Shown: piece after piece, positions 16,490-23,977 of the stretch
Layout: each line of letters begins with the position of its first letter
Numbering within the stretch: position 1 is the first letter of the stretch
NCBI GenBank assembly: GCA_016210115.1
Contig: JACQUW010000386.1
Location: forward strand, 1-36,402
Length of the DNA stretch: 36,402 nt
Reading direction: 5' to 3'
Source: Deltaproteobacteria bacterium
Lineage (GTDB): Bacteria > Desulfobacterota > Binatia > UBA9968
Made by a program: the position numbers and the translations under genes
Notes under the pieces: generated by a model
What the model saw: the letters and a program-made list of their open reading frames with translations, nothing else
Databases searched by the model: none
What the model was told of the DNA's origin: nothing

Positions 16490-16541
16490 ACGCTTCCTCC
16501 AGTAAATGCGAGGCCTCCAATAATTCCGATCTCACGCTTTC

Positions 16542-17420
16542 TCACCCCAGCTTAATTCCCATATATTTTTCATAGTACCATTTCGCTATTTCTTCGCTCG
16601 TTGCAAACCATACATCCTTGAAACTCTTCATGTAATTCACTGCTTTGTCCAGAGCCGCAATCCGGTACGCTTGGCCCATAAGAAAGTGATGAATTCCAAT
16701 GCTCATTACACGAGGTTGTGTCGCCCCTTCCCGATACATAGTGTCGAATTGTGCGATGATCATGTCGCAGAATTGCGATGGCGTTAAACCATGCATGATG
16801 AAAGCCGGGATATCGTTTAAATCCAACGTATAGGGCATAGAGATCAGATTCCCTGTCTTGACTTTGAGAGGGAACGGCTGATCATCGCAAACCCAGTCGC
16901 TCACGTATTTGATTCCTTCTTCGGCCAAAATATCCGGAGTGTTGAAAGTCTCCGCCAACGCCGCGCCGATCCAGCCGATCGGGCGCCGCCCCGCCGCCTT
17001 AGTAATCACGTCAATGGTAGTCCTTATAATTTCCCTTTCCTCAGCTTCAGTCTTTCCGGCCAAAAGGACAGCATTGCTGGTACTGTGAGCGCAAAACTCC
17101 CACTCGCGTTTCCTACACTCTTCTGCGATGGTCGGATAATATTTGCAGACATCCGAATTGAAGAATGCTGTCGCTTTGATGTTATATCTGTCCAGGACTT
17201 CCATGATCCTCCAGAGGCCGATTCTGTTCCCATAATCTCGCGGTGTGTATTCGAAGAGGTTGGGCGGCGGGATTTTTACGCCTGCAACCGCCCACTCCTG
17301 CGAGTCGATCGCCCAGTATTCGATAGCCACGGCGATATAAACGGCTAGCCTCGCGCTATTCGGCAGTTCGAGCCGCTTCCTCGTAACGATAGGCGAGAAA
17401 TCATAACGCGTATTCTCCAT
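16542..17420 (-). CDS. PuuE-like polysaccharide-deacetylase-fold protein 2
   Basis: 292 residues from the ATG at 17420, chosen because AGGAGG (17429-17434) is 8 bases away; a TTG two codons upstream is too close to it. Same family as the genes at 12495 and 19915 but clearly more divergent (about half identical by eye). It keeps RYDFSPIV, LAEEGIKYVSDW and DDQPFPLKV and has H-S-T-S-N-A where the zinc HxxxH would be, so the Asn substitution is common to all three paralogues. No export signal. It lies 45 bases after DUF1329 copy B and before the Ntn-hydrolase. A different ring substrate from its two paralogues is plausible. Confidence 0.82.
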   Translation of the reverse strand: MENTRYDFSPIVTRKRLELPNSARLAVYIAVAIEYWAIDSQEWAVAGVKIPPPNLFEYTPRDYGNRIGLWRIMEVLDRYNIKATAFFNSDVCKYYPTIAEECRKREWEFCAHSTSNAVLLAGKTEAEEREIIRTTIDVITKAAGRRPIGWIGAALAETFNTPDILAEEGIKYVSDWVCDDQPFPLKVKTGNLISMPYTLDLNDIPAFIMHGLTPSQFCDMIIAQFDTMYREGATQPRVMSIGIHHFLMGQAYRIAALDKAVNYMKSFKDVWFATSEEIAKWYYEKYMGIKLG

Positions 17421-17428
17421 GATCAATC

Positions 17429-17434
17429 CCTCCT
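17429..17434 (-). promoter_or_regulatory. Ribosome site fixing the start at 17420
   Basis: AGGAGG on the minus strand is 8 bases before ATG 17420 and only 2 bases before the alternative TTG at 17426, so it selects the ATG. Confidence 0.7.
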
Positions 17435-17471
17435 AGAAAAAAACGTTTTCAAACAGATATCTTTCGCAAAG

Positions 17472-18836
17472 CTAGCGGCGTGCCCTACGAAGCATTGCGC
17501 TCTGTGTAATCCAGTCATCTATTGTAAGACCGGCGTTGACCCTGAAATCGATGTCTCCCACTTTGTCAAAAAAGTTGACATTCGAATGATAATCCCTTTG
17601 CAGGTCAGCAAAGAGGATACCTGTTAGATCCGGGGCTGTGCCGCCGGCATTATCCGACGCGCCGGTATTACCGGTGATGAATACAAAGAACTTCCATAGC
17701 TTCCCTGCCATATCCCAGATGTCAGTTATCTGCGCGCTGTCGTGAATACCATCGACGTACACCCGCTTACGACTATAGTTCGCCCCTTGAAGATGAGGAA
17801 CCCCATCCACTAGGAGCATTTCAGGGCGAAGCTCCCAGGTGGAACGCGGGAATTTCTCGTCCGAAGGGGGGAAAATAAAGTCTTGTTTTGTGGCTCCCTT
17901 TGCCCTCGCCCCAATGTTAGTGACTGATGGCGCAAGCATGGGTTTTTTACCGGCTAGCTTCCACGACCAAGTCAGCACCGGATCGTTTTGAATATCCAAA
18001 TCGCTTACATAATAAACGGAGTACGGCGATGCCGATTCAAATCGCTGGGTAGAAGGAACCCGGCGGGTTCGACGAAGAGTTGGAATGTACAGATCTGTAT
18101 CGGGAAGTTTCGCTGCATCGTAATATACTGTGGTAGCCACCGCCAACCCATAGACATCGAACGGGGCAGTTAATGACAACAACGTCCGATGCAGCTCCTC
18201 CTTGTACTTGGGCAGGAACGGTTTAGGCTCAACCACCAGCCGTCCCACTGCTTGAATTTGCATATATATGGCGCCATCACGCCTCAGCACCGCCCCGTTA
18301 GAATCTATGCTCACGACTTCCGAGATCCGCCTTAAGTCATCAAAGCGACGGGGATTAAATTTAAAGTTCCACATGGCTTCGAGACCCGTTGTTGGCTCAG
18401 GGAAAGGAGTTCCGCCACTCCAAGGCCGGCCGTCTTTGTGCCAGAGCTGGCCTTTTTTATCGAGCACTGCCTGCCCTTTATTCTTCAATGTGGCCTCCAC
18501 CCAATACCGGGGATTCACGGCTTCCGGCCTTAGGTCCGTCGGCGCAATTCTGATCTGGCCTCCACGTTGAAGCTCCACGATGAGCCCCTCAGGAGCGATA
18601 TCTTTTATCAGTTCCGCATTGTCTTTTGAGATCACCATTCCCGGTTTGACCCGGCCTTTGGTGTACTTCTCAATCGCAAGCACCTCGTCCGGATAGGCCG
18701 CTGCAATGCTCTTACCCGACCCGATTAACGGAAGAAGAGGCTGAAGCAATCCGGCCCCGGCCCAGGCGCCTGCCGCTTTAAGAAAACCCCGCCTTGTCCA
18801 ATAATCCCGGTAGTTGAGTTCCTTATAGTCTTTCAT
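17472..18836 (-). CDS. DUF1329 family Tat-exported protein, copy B
   Basis: 454 residues, the same length as copy A and about 85% identical by eye, pointing to a relatively recent duplication. Tat signal T14-R15-R16-G-F-L-K20 with the cleavage region SIAAA (residues 43-47). The conserved LPDTDLYIPTLRRTRR block and C-terminus DDWITQSAMLRRARR are present. AGGAGG is found 8 bases before the ATG at 18836. The 400-base leader holds a decayed C-terminal piece of a DUF1302 gene, so this copy once had the standard DUF1302-DUF1329 order. Periplasmic; presumed to work with an outer-membrane barrel, now perhaps shared with the one at the right end. Confidence 0.87.
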   Translation of the reverse strand: MKDYKELNYRDYWTRRGFLKAAGAWAGAGLLQPLLPLIGSGKSIAAAYPDEVLAIEKYTKGRVKPGMVISKDNAELIKDIAPEGLIVELQRGGQIRIAPTDLRPEAVNPRYWVEATLKNKGQAVLDKKGQLWHKDGRPWSGGTPFPEPTTGLEAMWNFKFNPRRFDDLRRISEVVSIDSNGAVLRRDGAIYMQIQAVGRLVVEPKPFLPKYKEELHRTLLSLTAPFDVYGLAVATTVYYDAAKLPDTDLYIPTLRRTRRVPSTQRFESASPYSVYYVSDLDIQNDPVLTWSWKLAGKKPMLAPSVTNIGARAKGATKQDFIFPPSDEKFPRSTWELRPEMLLVDGVPHLQGANYSRKRVYVDGIHDSAQITDIWDMAGKLWKFFVFITGNTGASDNAGGTAPDLTGILFADLQRDYHSNVNFFDKVGDIDFRVNAGLTIDDWITQSAMLRRARR

Positions 18837-18871
18837 GCCTCGACCTCCTACGGTTAACTCTCTGTTTCAAT

Positions 18872-19065
18872 CCAAAGGTAAAGCGCAAAAAAAGAACCCA
18901 TTGACACCGACGCCGAGCCCACAGCGAGTAGGCCTCTTTTCAACTGCTGTCAAAAAGTGAAATGGAGTGAGCGATGGTTCATAATAGCCGCCGCTCAAAG
19001 AAAGGCATGAGTACGTGCACACTGTTGCGCAGCTTTCATGCTTAGCAGGAAATTCTCCGATCCCG
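18872..19065 (-). pseudogene. Decayed C-terminal remnant of a DUF1302 barrel gene
   Basis: The stretch matches the end of the DUF1302 gene at 35810-36060. Shared pieces include the last codons (AAAGGTAAA then AAAAA on the plus strand), the segment around GTAGGCCTCTTTT (reading EKRPTR on the minus strand) and the block around GAGTACGTGCAC. Frames are shifted, and the family's RFTFGL ending reads only in pieces. It lies upstream of DUF1329 copy B, exactly where DUF1302 sits relative to copy D. An 82-codon open frame here is a by-product of this decay, not a separate gene. Confidence 0.65.
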
Positions 19066-19110
19066 AAGAACAACGATTGACCTCGCTTCTTCTTCGACAC
19101 GACCGCAGCC
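19030..19110 (-). repeat. Conserved leader block, copy 1 (also at 22285-22366)
   Basis: About 80 bases containing GCTTTCATGCTTAGC, a GACCTC/CTTCTTC stretch and CACG-CC-AGCCTT are shared with the region upstream of DUF1329 copy C. It is not obviously part of the DUF1302 portion visible at the right end, and may come from an upstream part of that gene or from a shared leader. The remaining 19111-19237 shows nothing I can name. Confidence 0.45.
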
Positions 19111-19237
19111 TTCAAAAAAAGTCCAGAATCCTCTCGCTCACCACGTCTTTCGAAGTGATCTTAGAACCCCTCCAGCATCGCCCTTTCGCTTGAGACTCTG
19201 GCGATCCTGTTCTACACAGGAACCCTTGCTCAATCTT

Positions 19238-19891
19238 TCACCCGACAGGTTGATATCCGTCAATCCACGTGAGTACGTCCGCCAGAGGGATCACGTCACA
19301 GTACTTCTGGCCGATGTCGAATAGGTTTGCGAGATGGGGCCCCTCTGCTCTATCTCCCACACACTCTTCTGGAACTATCCCGTGATAACCGTATTGCAAA
19401 GCGTCGACGCAGGTGGCTCGCACACATCCGCTTGTTGTTGCGCCAGTAATCATCAACGTGTCGACGCCCATACTATTGAGTGTGGCGTCAAGATGCGTCC
19501 CAAAGAACCCAGAAGCGTATTTCTTTACAACCAGGATATCTTCGTCTGTTTTCCCAAGCCGCGGATCAATTTCAATCCACTTCGAATCCAATTGCAGAAG
19601 AGCACCGGAAGGAGATTTCTTGACCCAGAGACCAGCATCTTTGAGATGTTTCTGATATCCTGTGGTGGTAAAAAGCACTGGGATATTCTTGGCGTGGGCT
19701 GCCTTTATTAGCTCCCGGCAGGACTCGACCACATTGTCTAGATTCCCCCCCAACGGAAAAGTCGGATCGGTGAACGCCAGTTGGAGGTCAATGACAACAA
19801 CTGCAGGTTTCTTACCAAATCCGACCTTGCTCCCTCCTACTCCACGTTCCTGATAAAATTGCCGCTCTCTATCGAACATATCCTTTGCCAT
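19238..19891 (-). CDS. Isochorismatase-fold amidase 2 (N-carbamoylsarcosinase-like)
   Basis: 217 residues, same length and same leader (CAGGAGGTTCTT-ATG) as the gene at 11818. The catalytic set is intact: Asp in VIDLQLAFTD, Lys before KYASGFFGT, and Cys in ATTSGCVRAT followed by DALQYGYHG. The glycine insertion (VGGSKVGFGKKP) near the N-terminus and the changed region around residues 75-100 (TTGYQKHLKDAG) are the main differences and may alter substrate choice. It is 23 bases downstream of its PuuE-like neighbour, repeating the pairing in the other cassette. Predicted to hydrolyse an N-carbamoyl or similar amide in the cytosol. Confidence 0.88.
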   Translation of the reverse strand: MAKDMFDRERQFYQERGVGGSKVGFGKKPAVVVIDLQLAFTDPTFPLGGNLDNVVESCRELIKAAHAKNIPVLFTTTGYQKHLKDAGLWVKKSPSGALLQLDSKWIEIDPRLGKTDEDILVVKKYASGFFGTHLDATLNSMGVDTLMITGATTSGCVRATCVDALQYGYHGIVPEECVGDRAEGPHLANLFDIGQKYCDVIPLADVLTWIDGYQPVG

Positions 19892-19914
19892 AAGAACCTC
19901 CTGTCCAATGTTCT

Positions 19915-20787
19915 CTATGGGGTCGGATCATAGTGGTCATAGTACCAGCGGGCGATTTCCCCGCCCGTAGTTAACCAAATGTCTTCATGCCTGGCGATGT
20001 ATTCCAGCGCCATATCCAGGTATTTGTGACGATAGGGAACATTGATGATATAAGGATGCACAGCGATAGCCATGACTCTGCCGTTGGTCTTGCCTTCTTC
20101 GTAAAGAACATCAAACTGATCCTTGATGGCCTGCATAAAATCTACACTGCTTCCTTTATGTCCCAGGAAGAACGGAATATCGTTTAGTTCCACGGAGTAC
20201 GGCAGTGAAATCAACTTCCCTTCCTTCACCTTCATTGGATAGGGCTGATCATCGTTGCACCAGTCGCACAGATAACGGATGCCTTCTTCAGCCAAAATGT
20301 CAGGCGTGACAAAGGTCTCCTCTAGTCCCGGACCTAACCACCCTTCCGGCGCCTTACCCACAGCCTCAGTGATCGTTTGAATCGTCTCACGGATAACCCT
20401 CCTCTCTTCCTCTTCTGATATCCCCCCGCTCAATCGGTGTGAATTAGTAATCGAGTGGCCCATAAACTCCCAATTTCTTTTCTTGGCTTCTTCTATAATC
20501 CTTGGGTAAAGATGACAGACCGCCGAATGCAGCGCCACAGTTCCTCGAAATCCATATTTGTCCAAGACTTCCATCAATCTCCAAACGCCTACCCTTGGAC
20601 CATAATCGCGCCAGGCGTAATTAAGAACATCTGGCACCACATTCGATGCATGAAGTCCAATTGCGGGTATGTCAAATTCATAGTGCTCGATGTTCGGAAT
20701 AATCCAGATTGCAACCCTCGCCCCGTTAGGCCACTGGATCGGCTTTCTGTCGATGATAGGAGAATAGTCAAATCGATTGTGTTCCAT
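19915..20787 (-). CDS. PuuE-like polysaccharide-deacetylase-fold protein 3
   Basis: 290 residues. Begins NRFDYSPIIDRKP and keeps WPNGARVAIWIIPNIEHYEF, LAEEGIRYLCDWCNDDQPYP and WYYDHY at the C-terminus. The would-be zinc pair reads GHSITNS, with Asn instead of the second His. No signal sequence. GAGAGGTAG lies upstream of the ATG at 20787. It is closest to the gene at 12495 (about 75% identical by eye), and both are followed by carbamoylsarcosinase-like amidases, so the pair travels as a unit. Probable ring-opening amidohydrolase related to allantoinase PuuE; a classical sugar deacetylase is less likely. Confidence 0.82.
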   Translation of the reverse strand: MEHNRFDYSPIIDRKPIQWPNGARVAIWIIPNIEHYEFDIPAIGLHASNVVPDVLNYAWRDYGPRVGVWRLMEVLDKYGFRGTVALHSAVCHLYPRIIEEAKKRNWEFMGHSITNSHRLSGGISEEEERRVIRETIQTITEAVGKAPEGWLGPGLEETFVTPDILAEEGIRYLCDWCNDDQPYPMKVKEGKLISLPYSVELNDIPFFLGHKGSSVDFMQAIKDQFDVLYEEGKTNGRVMAIAVHPYIINVPYRHKYLDMALEYIARHEDIWLTTGGEIARWYYDHYDPTP

Positions 20788-20840
20788 AGCGACTACCTCT
20801 CTCTTAATCGTGTTATTTTACCCCGACATCTCCACGACGA

Positions 20841-22211
20841 TCAGCGCCGTGCATTACGAAGCATAGCACTTGGCGTCGCCCAATCATCTATCTTAAATCC
20901 AGCATTAACTCTAAAATCCACATTCCCTATCTTGTTTAGTTGCCAAACATTGGTATGGTAGTCCTTCTGCAAATCTGCAAAGCTGATCCCCGTTAAATCT
21001 ACCACCTCATGATCGGTAACTGTTTTGTCTCGGACTCCGGTCCTGCCAAAAAAGAACACAAACCACTTCCATAACTTACCAGCCTTGTCCCAGGTATCTG
21101 CACATTGGGCACGATTATAAATGGCATCAACGTACACTCGCTTCTTGCTATAGGGCGCGCCTTCAATATGGGGAATGCCCTCCACGATAAGGACATCAGG
21201 TCGAAGTTCCCAGGTCGAGCGAGGAAATTTGTCATCCGTAAATGGGAAGATGAAAGAGTTTTTAGTGGCCCCCTCCGCGCGCGCGCCCGTGTTAGCCGGG
21301 GAAGCATCGAGCATGGGCTTTCGTGCGACTAAGTTCCAAGACCATGTGAGCAGCGGGTCATTGTGGACATCAAAGTCACTTGCAAAGTAGGCTGCGTAGG
21401 GCCTCGGCGGCTCAAATCGCTGGGTGGAAGGAACGCGCCGCGTCCGCCTCAACGTGGGAATATAGAGATCTGTATCCGGGAGCAGGGTGGCATCATATTT
21501 GTTTGTAGTGGTTATAGCCAACCCGTACGAATCAAAAGGTTCAACCACGCTCAGTATCGTTCGATAGAGCTCGTCCTTATATTGTGGAATGATTGGTTTG
21601 GGCGCCACAGCCACGCGCCCTACGGCTTGGATTCGCGTAAAAAATGAGGCTCCTTTTCGGACAACTGTGCCGTTGCTGTCGACATCCAACTCCCAAGCAA
21701 TAGAGCGTACGTCGTCATATCGGCGGAAGTTGAATATACTATTCCAAACCCCCTCCACTCCACTCTTGGGCTCTGGAAAGGGATCTCCCCCGATCCAAGG
21801 TTTTCCATCCTTGGTCCACAGTTGCCCCTTTTTGTCTAACACCGCCTGCCCCTTGTTGCGTAGGGTCGCCTCCACCCAGTAGGGAGGGACTACAGCATCT
21901 GCTCTCGTGGTCGTTGCGGCAATTTGGATTTGGGCTCCGCGCGTAAGCTCAGCATAGAGCCCCTCAGGGCACAACTCTTTCACCAGATCCGCATTATCCT
22001 TTGAGATGGTCATGCCGGGTTTGACCCTGCCCTTGGTGTATTTTTCAATTGAAAGGACTTCCTCGGGATAGGCCGCTGCGATACTCTTACCCTCGCCGAT
22101 GAGAGAGAGCACAGGTTGAATGAGCCCGGCTCCGGCCCAGACACCTGTCTTTTTAAGGAAATCTCGCCGTGTCCAATAGTGCCAGTAGTTCAGTTCCTTA
22201 TACTCCTTCAT
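20841..22211 (-). CDS. DUF1329 family Tat-exported protein, copy C
   Basis: 456 residues, DUF1329 with Tat motif T14-R15-R16-D-F-L-K-K and a SIAAAYP cleavage region. It differs from copies A and B at roughly a third of positions by eye, although the enzymes after it resemble those of the copy A cassette. Family block LPDTDLYIPTLRRTRR is intact; the chain ends DDWATPSAMLRNARR. GAGGGGAAAACCT precedes the ATG at 22211. A remnant of the DUF1302 stop region remains upstream. Periplasmic component of unknown ligand. Confidence 0.86.
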   Translation of the reverse strand: MKEYKELNYWHYWTRRDFLKKTGVWAGAGLIQPVLSLIGEGKSIAAAYPEEVLSIEKYTKGRVKPGMTISKDNADLVKELCPEGLYAELTRGAQIQIAATTTRADAVVPPYWVEATLRNKGQAVLDKKGQLWTKDGKPWIGGDPFPEPKSGVEGVWNSIFNFRRYDDVRSIAWELDVDSNGTVVRKGASFFTRIQAVGRVAVAPKPIIPQYKDELYRTILSVVEPFDSYGLAITTTNKYDATLLPDTDLYIPTLRRTRRVPSTQRFEPPRPYAAYFASDFDVHNDPLLTWSWNLVARKPMLDASPANTGARAEGATKNSFIFPFTDDKFPRSTWELRPDVLIVEGIPHIEGAPYSKKRVYVDAIYNRAQCADTWDKAGKLWKWFVFFFGRTGVRDKTVTDHEVVDLTGISFADLQKDYHTNVWQLNKIGNVDFRVNAGFKIDDWATPSAMLRNARR

Positions 22212-22242
22212 AGGTTTTCCCCTCCTAGATCAAGCTTTCTAT

Positions 22243-22275
22243 TTACAGCCCGAAGGTAAAACGGGAAAACGCACA
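22243..22275 (-). pseudogene. Last codons of a deleted DUF1302 gene
   Basis: The minus strand reads A-F-S-R-F-T-F-G-L-stop, the same ending (RFTFGL-stop) as the DUF1302 gene at 35810. Almost the whole gene in front of it is missing. It sits 31 bases before the DUF1329 copy C start, equal in order to the intact pair at the right end (29 bases there). A second shared block follows at 22285-22366. Confidence 0.65.
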
Positions 22276-22284
22276 GCGTGAATG

Positions 22285-22366
22285 GCTTTCATGCTTAGCG
22301 GGAATTCTGCGACTTCGAGGGACGAAGATCGACCTCCTTTCTTCCTACACGCCACCAAGCCTTGAT
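22285..22366 (-). repeat. Conserved leader block, copy 2 (also at 19030-19110)
   Basis: Shares GGCTTTCATGCTTAGC, a GATCGACCTC stretch and CACGCCACCAAGCCTT with the leader of DUF1329 copy B. It lies between the ALDH stop and the DUF1302 relic. No frame is conserved between the two copies, so it is probably non-coding debris or a leader. Confidence 0.45.
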
Positions 22367-22385
22367 CCTATTAGATTTCCGCTTC

Positions 22386-23867
22386 TCACGCGGGTTTGCC
22401 AATGTAAGCGTTGACGGTCTTGATCTGAGTATAGCTCAAAAGCTCCTGGATTGATTCTTCTCTGCCCACGCCGCTTTGCTTAAACCCGCCGAAAGGAACA
22501 CCCAGAAAATGACGGCTTGAGGAATTAATCCAGATATAGCCGGCCTGTATGGATCGCGCCAACTGAGCTGCCTTCTCGAAGTCTCTCGTCCAAATTGCTG
22601 CCGTCAGCCCGTAGTGAACATCGTTTGCCTGGCGAATGACATCCTGCTCATTGTCCCATCGGAAAACAGATAGAACAGGGCCAAATATTTCCTCCCGAGC
22701 AATCGACATGTCAGGCTGAACCTTGGAAAAAATCGTGGGAGCCACAAAATAGCCTTTCTTAAACTGCTCCGGTCTGCCACCGCCAGTCATCACTTCCGCT
22801 CCCTGGTCCTTTCCCAGCCCAATATATCTTGTTACCTTTTCGAACTGTTCCTTTGAAACAAGGCAACCCATCTCGGTATTTGGATCCATCGGATCACCAA
22901 TGCGGATTTTACCTACACGTGCTACAAGCCTGGCTAAAACCTCATCGTGGATCTTAGAATGAAGAAATAGCCGAGATGTCGAACCACACGATTGGCCCTG
23001 GCACCAATGGAAATTCATCCCCTGAGCTGCTCCCTCAACAGCACGGTCAAGATCCGCATCGGGAAAAACTATCATCGGGTTTTTCCCGCCGAGCTCGAAG
23101 GTGATATCCTTAATTCCTCCTTCTGCAGCTCTTTGCGCAATAATCTTACCCGTCTCTACGCTACCGATAAGAGCCAGCCTCTTAATCTTTGGGTGAGTGA
23201 CGACCGACTGGCCTGTGATAGGACCGTCACCCGTAACAATGTTCACAGTCCCCGGAGGAAAAACATCTTTGGCAAGCTCTGCCAAGCGTAAAGCCGATAA
23301 AGGAGTCTGCTCCGCCGGCTTTAGGATAAGGGTGTTTCCCGCCAGAAGCGGCGGCGCTATTTTCATTCCCGCGAATAGAATAGGGTGATTGAAGGGAATA
23401 ATTCTTCCTACAACCCCGTAGGGCTCTCGGAGAGTAAAGTGTAAGAAATCGTTTCCACCAGGAATCGTTTCGCCTTTTAGTTCAAGGACAATACCCGCGA
23501 AGTATTCGCAGATATCGGCAGCCATTCGGACGTCGCCTTTCATGGCTTCAACGGGGTTGCCGGAGTCAAGAGCATCAAGACACGCCAGTTCGTCAGCATG
23601 TTGACGAAGGAGTTGAGCAAAATCACGGATGGCCTTAGCTCGCGCCGACGGCGACTCCCAGCGCCAGACTCTAAACGCGCCTTCCGCCGCCTCAACCGCC
23701 TTCTCTACGTCTTTGCCGTCTGCAAGTGGGGCCTTCGCGATGTTCTCTTCAGTCGCCGGATTCTCGACATCGAAGTACTTACCTGAAGAGGGGCTCAAAT
23801 ATTGTCCTCCGATCCAGAGCTTTAAAGTACTTGCCAGAAACTTACTAACATCCATTGGCAACTCCAT
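22386..23867 (-). CDS. NAD(P)-dependent aldehyde dehydrogenase
   Basis: 493 residues from the ATG at 23867, chosen because AAAGGAG lies 8 bases away; a longer frame from 23912 has no such site. Complete ALDH superfamily signature (PF00171): N160 in IIPFNHP, K183 in LKPAEQTP, the GSVETG cofactor turn at 235-240, E258 in ELGGKNP and the catalytic C294 in GQSCGSTSRLF. It oxidises an aldehyde to an acid in the cytosol, of the betaine-aldehyde/general ALDH type; specificity cannot be assigned. Encoded 110 bases after a zinc alcohol dehydrogenase, suggesting alcohol to aldehyde to acid conversion of a pathway intermediate. Confidence 0.92.
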   Translation of the reverse strand: MELPMDVSKFLASTLKLWIGGQYLSPSSGKYFDVENPATEENIAKAPLADGKDVEKAVEAAEGAFRVWRWESPSARAKAIRDFAQLLRQHADELACLDALDSGNPVEAMKGDVRMAADICEYFAGIVLELKGETIPGGNDFLHFTLREPYGVVGRIIPFNHPILFAGMKIAPPLLAGNTLILKPAEQTPLSALRLAELAKDVFPPGTVNIVTGDGPITGQSVVTHPKIKRLALIGSVETGKIIAQRAAEGGIKDITFELGGKNPMIVFPDADLDRAVEGAAQGMNFHWCQGQSCGSTSRLFLHSKIHDEVLARLVARVGKIRIGDPMDPNTEMGCLVSKEQFEKVTRYIGLGKDQGAEVMTGGGRPEQFKKGYFVAPTIFSKVQPDMSIAREEIFGPVLSVFRWDNEQDVIRQANDVHYGLTAAIWTRDFEKAAQLARSIQAGYIWINSSSRHFLGVPFGGFKQSGVGREESIQELLSYTQIKTVNAYIGKPA

Positions 23868-23875
23868 TTTTTTAT

Positions 23876-23882
23876 CTCCTTT
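23876..23882 (-). promoter_or_regulatory. Ribosome site fixing the ALDH start
   Basis: AAAGGAG on the minus strand, 8 bases before ATG 23867. It lies inside the longer possible reading frame and so argues against the start at 23912. Confidence 0.7.
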
Positions 23883-23977
23883 CGGATCAGCTATTTTCTT
23901 GCATGTCCCCACCTCCGAATTCCCCGCCGATCCAGGCTCCCGACCTACGATTGACGAAAGTTGAAAATTAAACTGCC

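Noticed and set aside
16542..17420. Classical NodB-type sugar or chitin deacetylase for the three PuuE-like genes
   Set aside because: No TFDDG motif, the second zinc His is Asn in all three, no export signal, and the neighbours are amide-metabolism genes.
18867..19115. An 82-codon minus-strand open frame as a new small gene
   Set aside because: It lines up with decayed DUF1302 sequence and has no conserved frame with the related leader at 22285.
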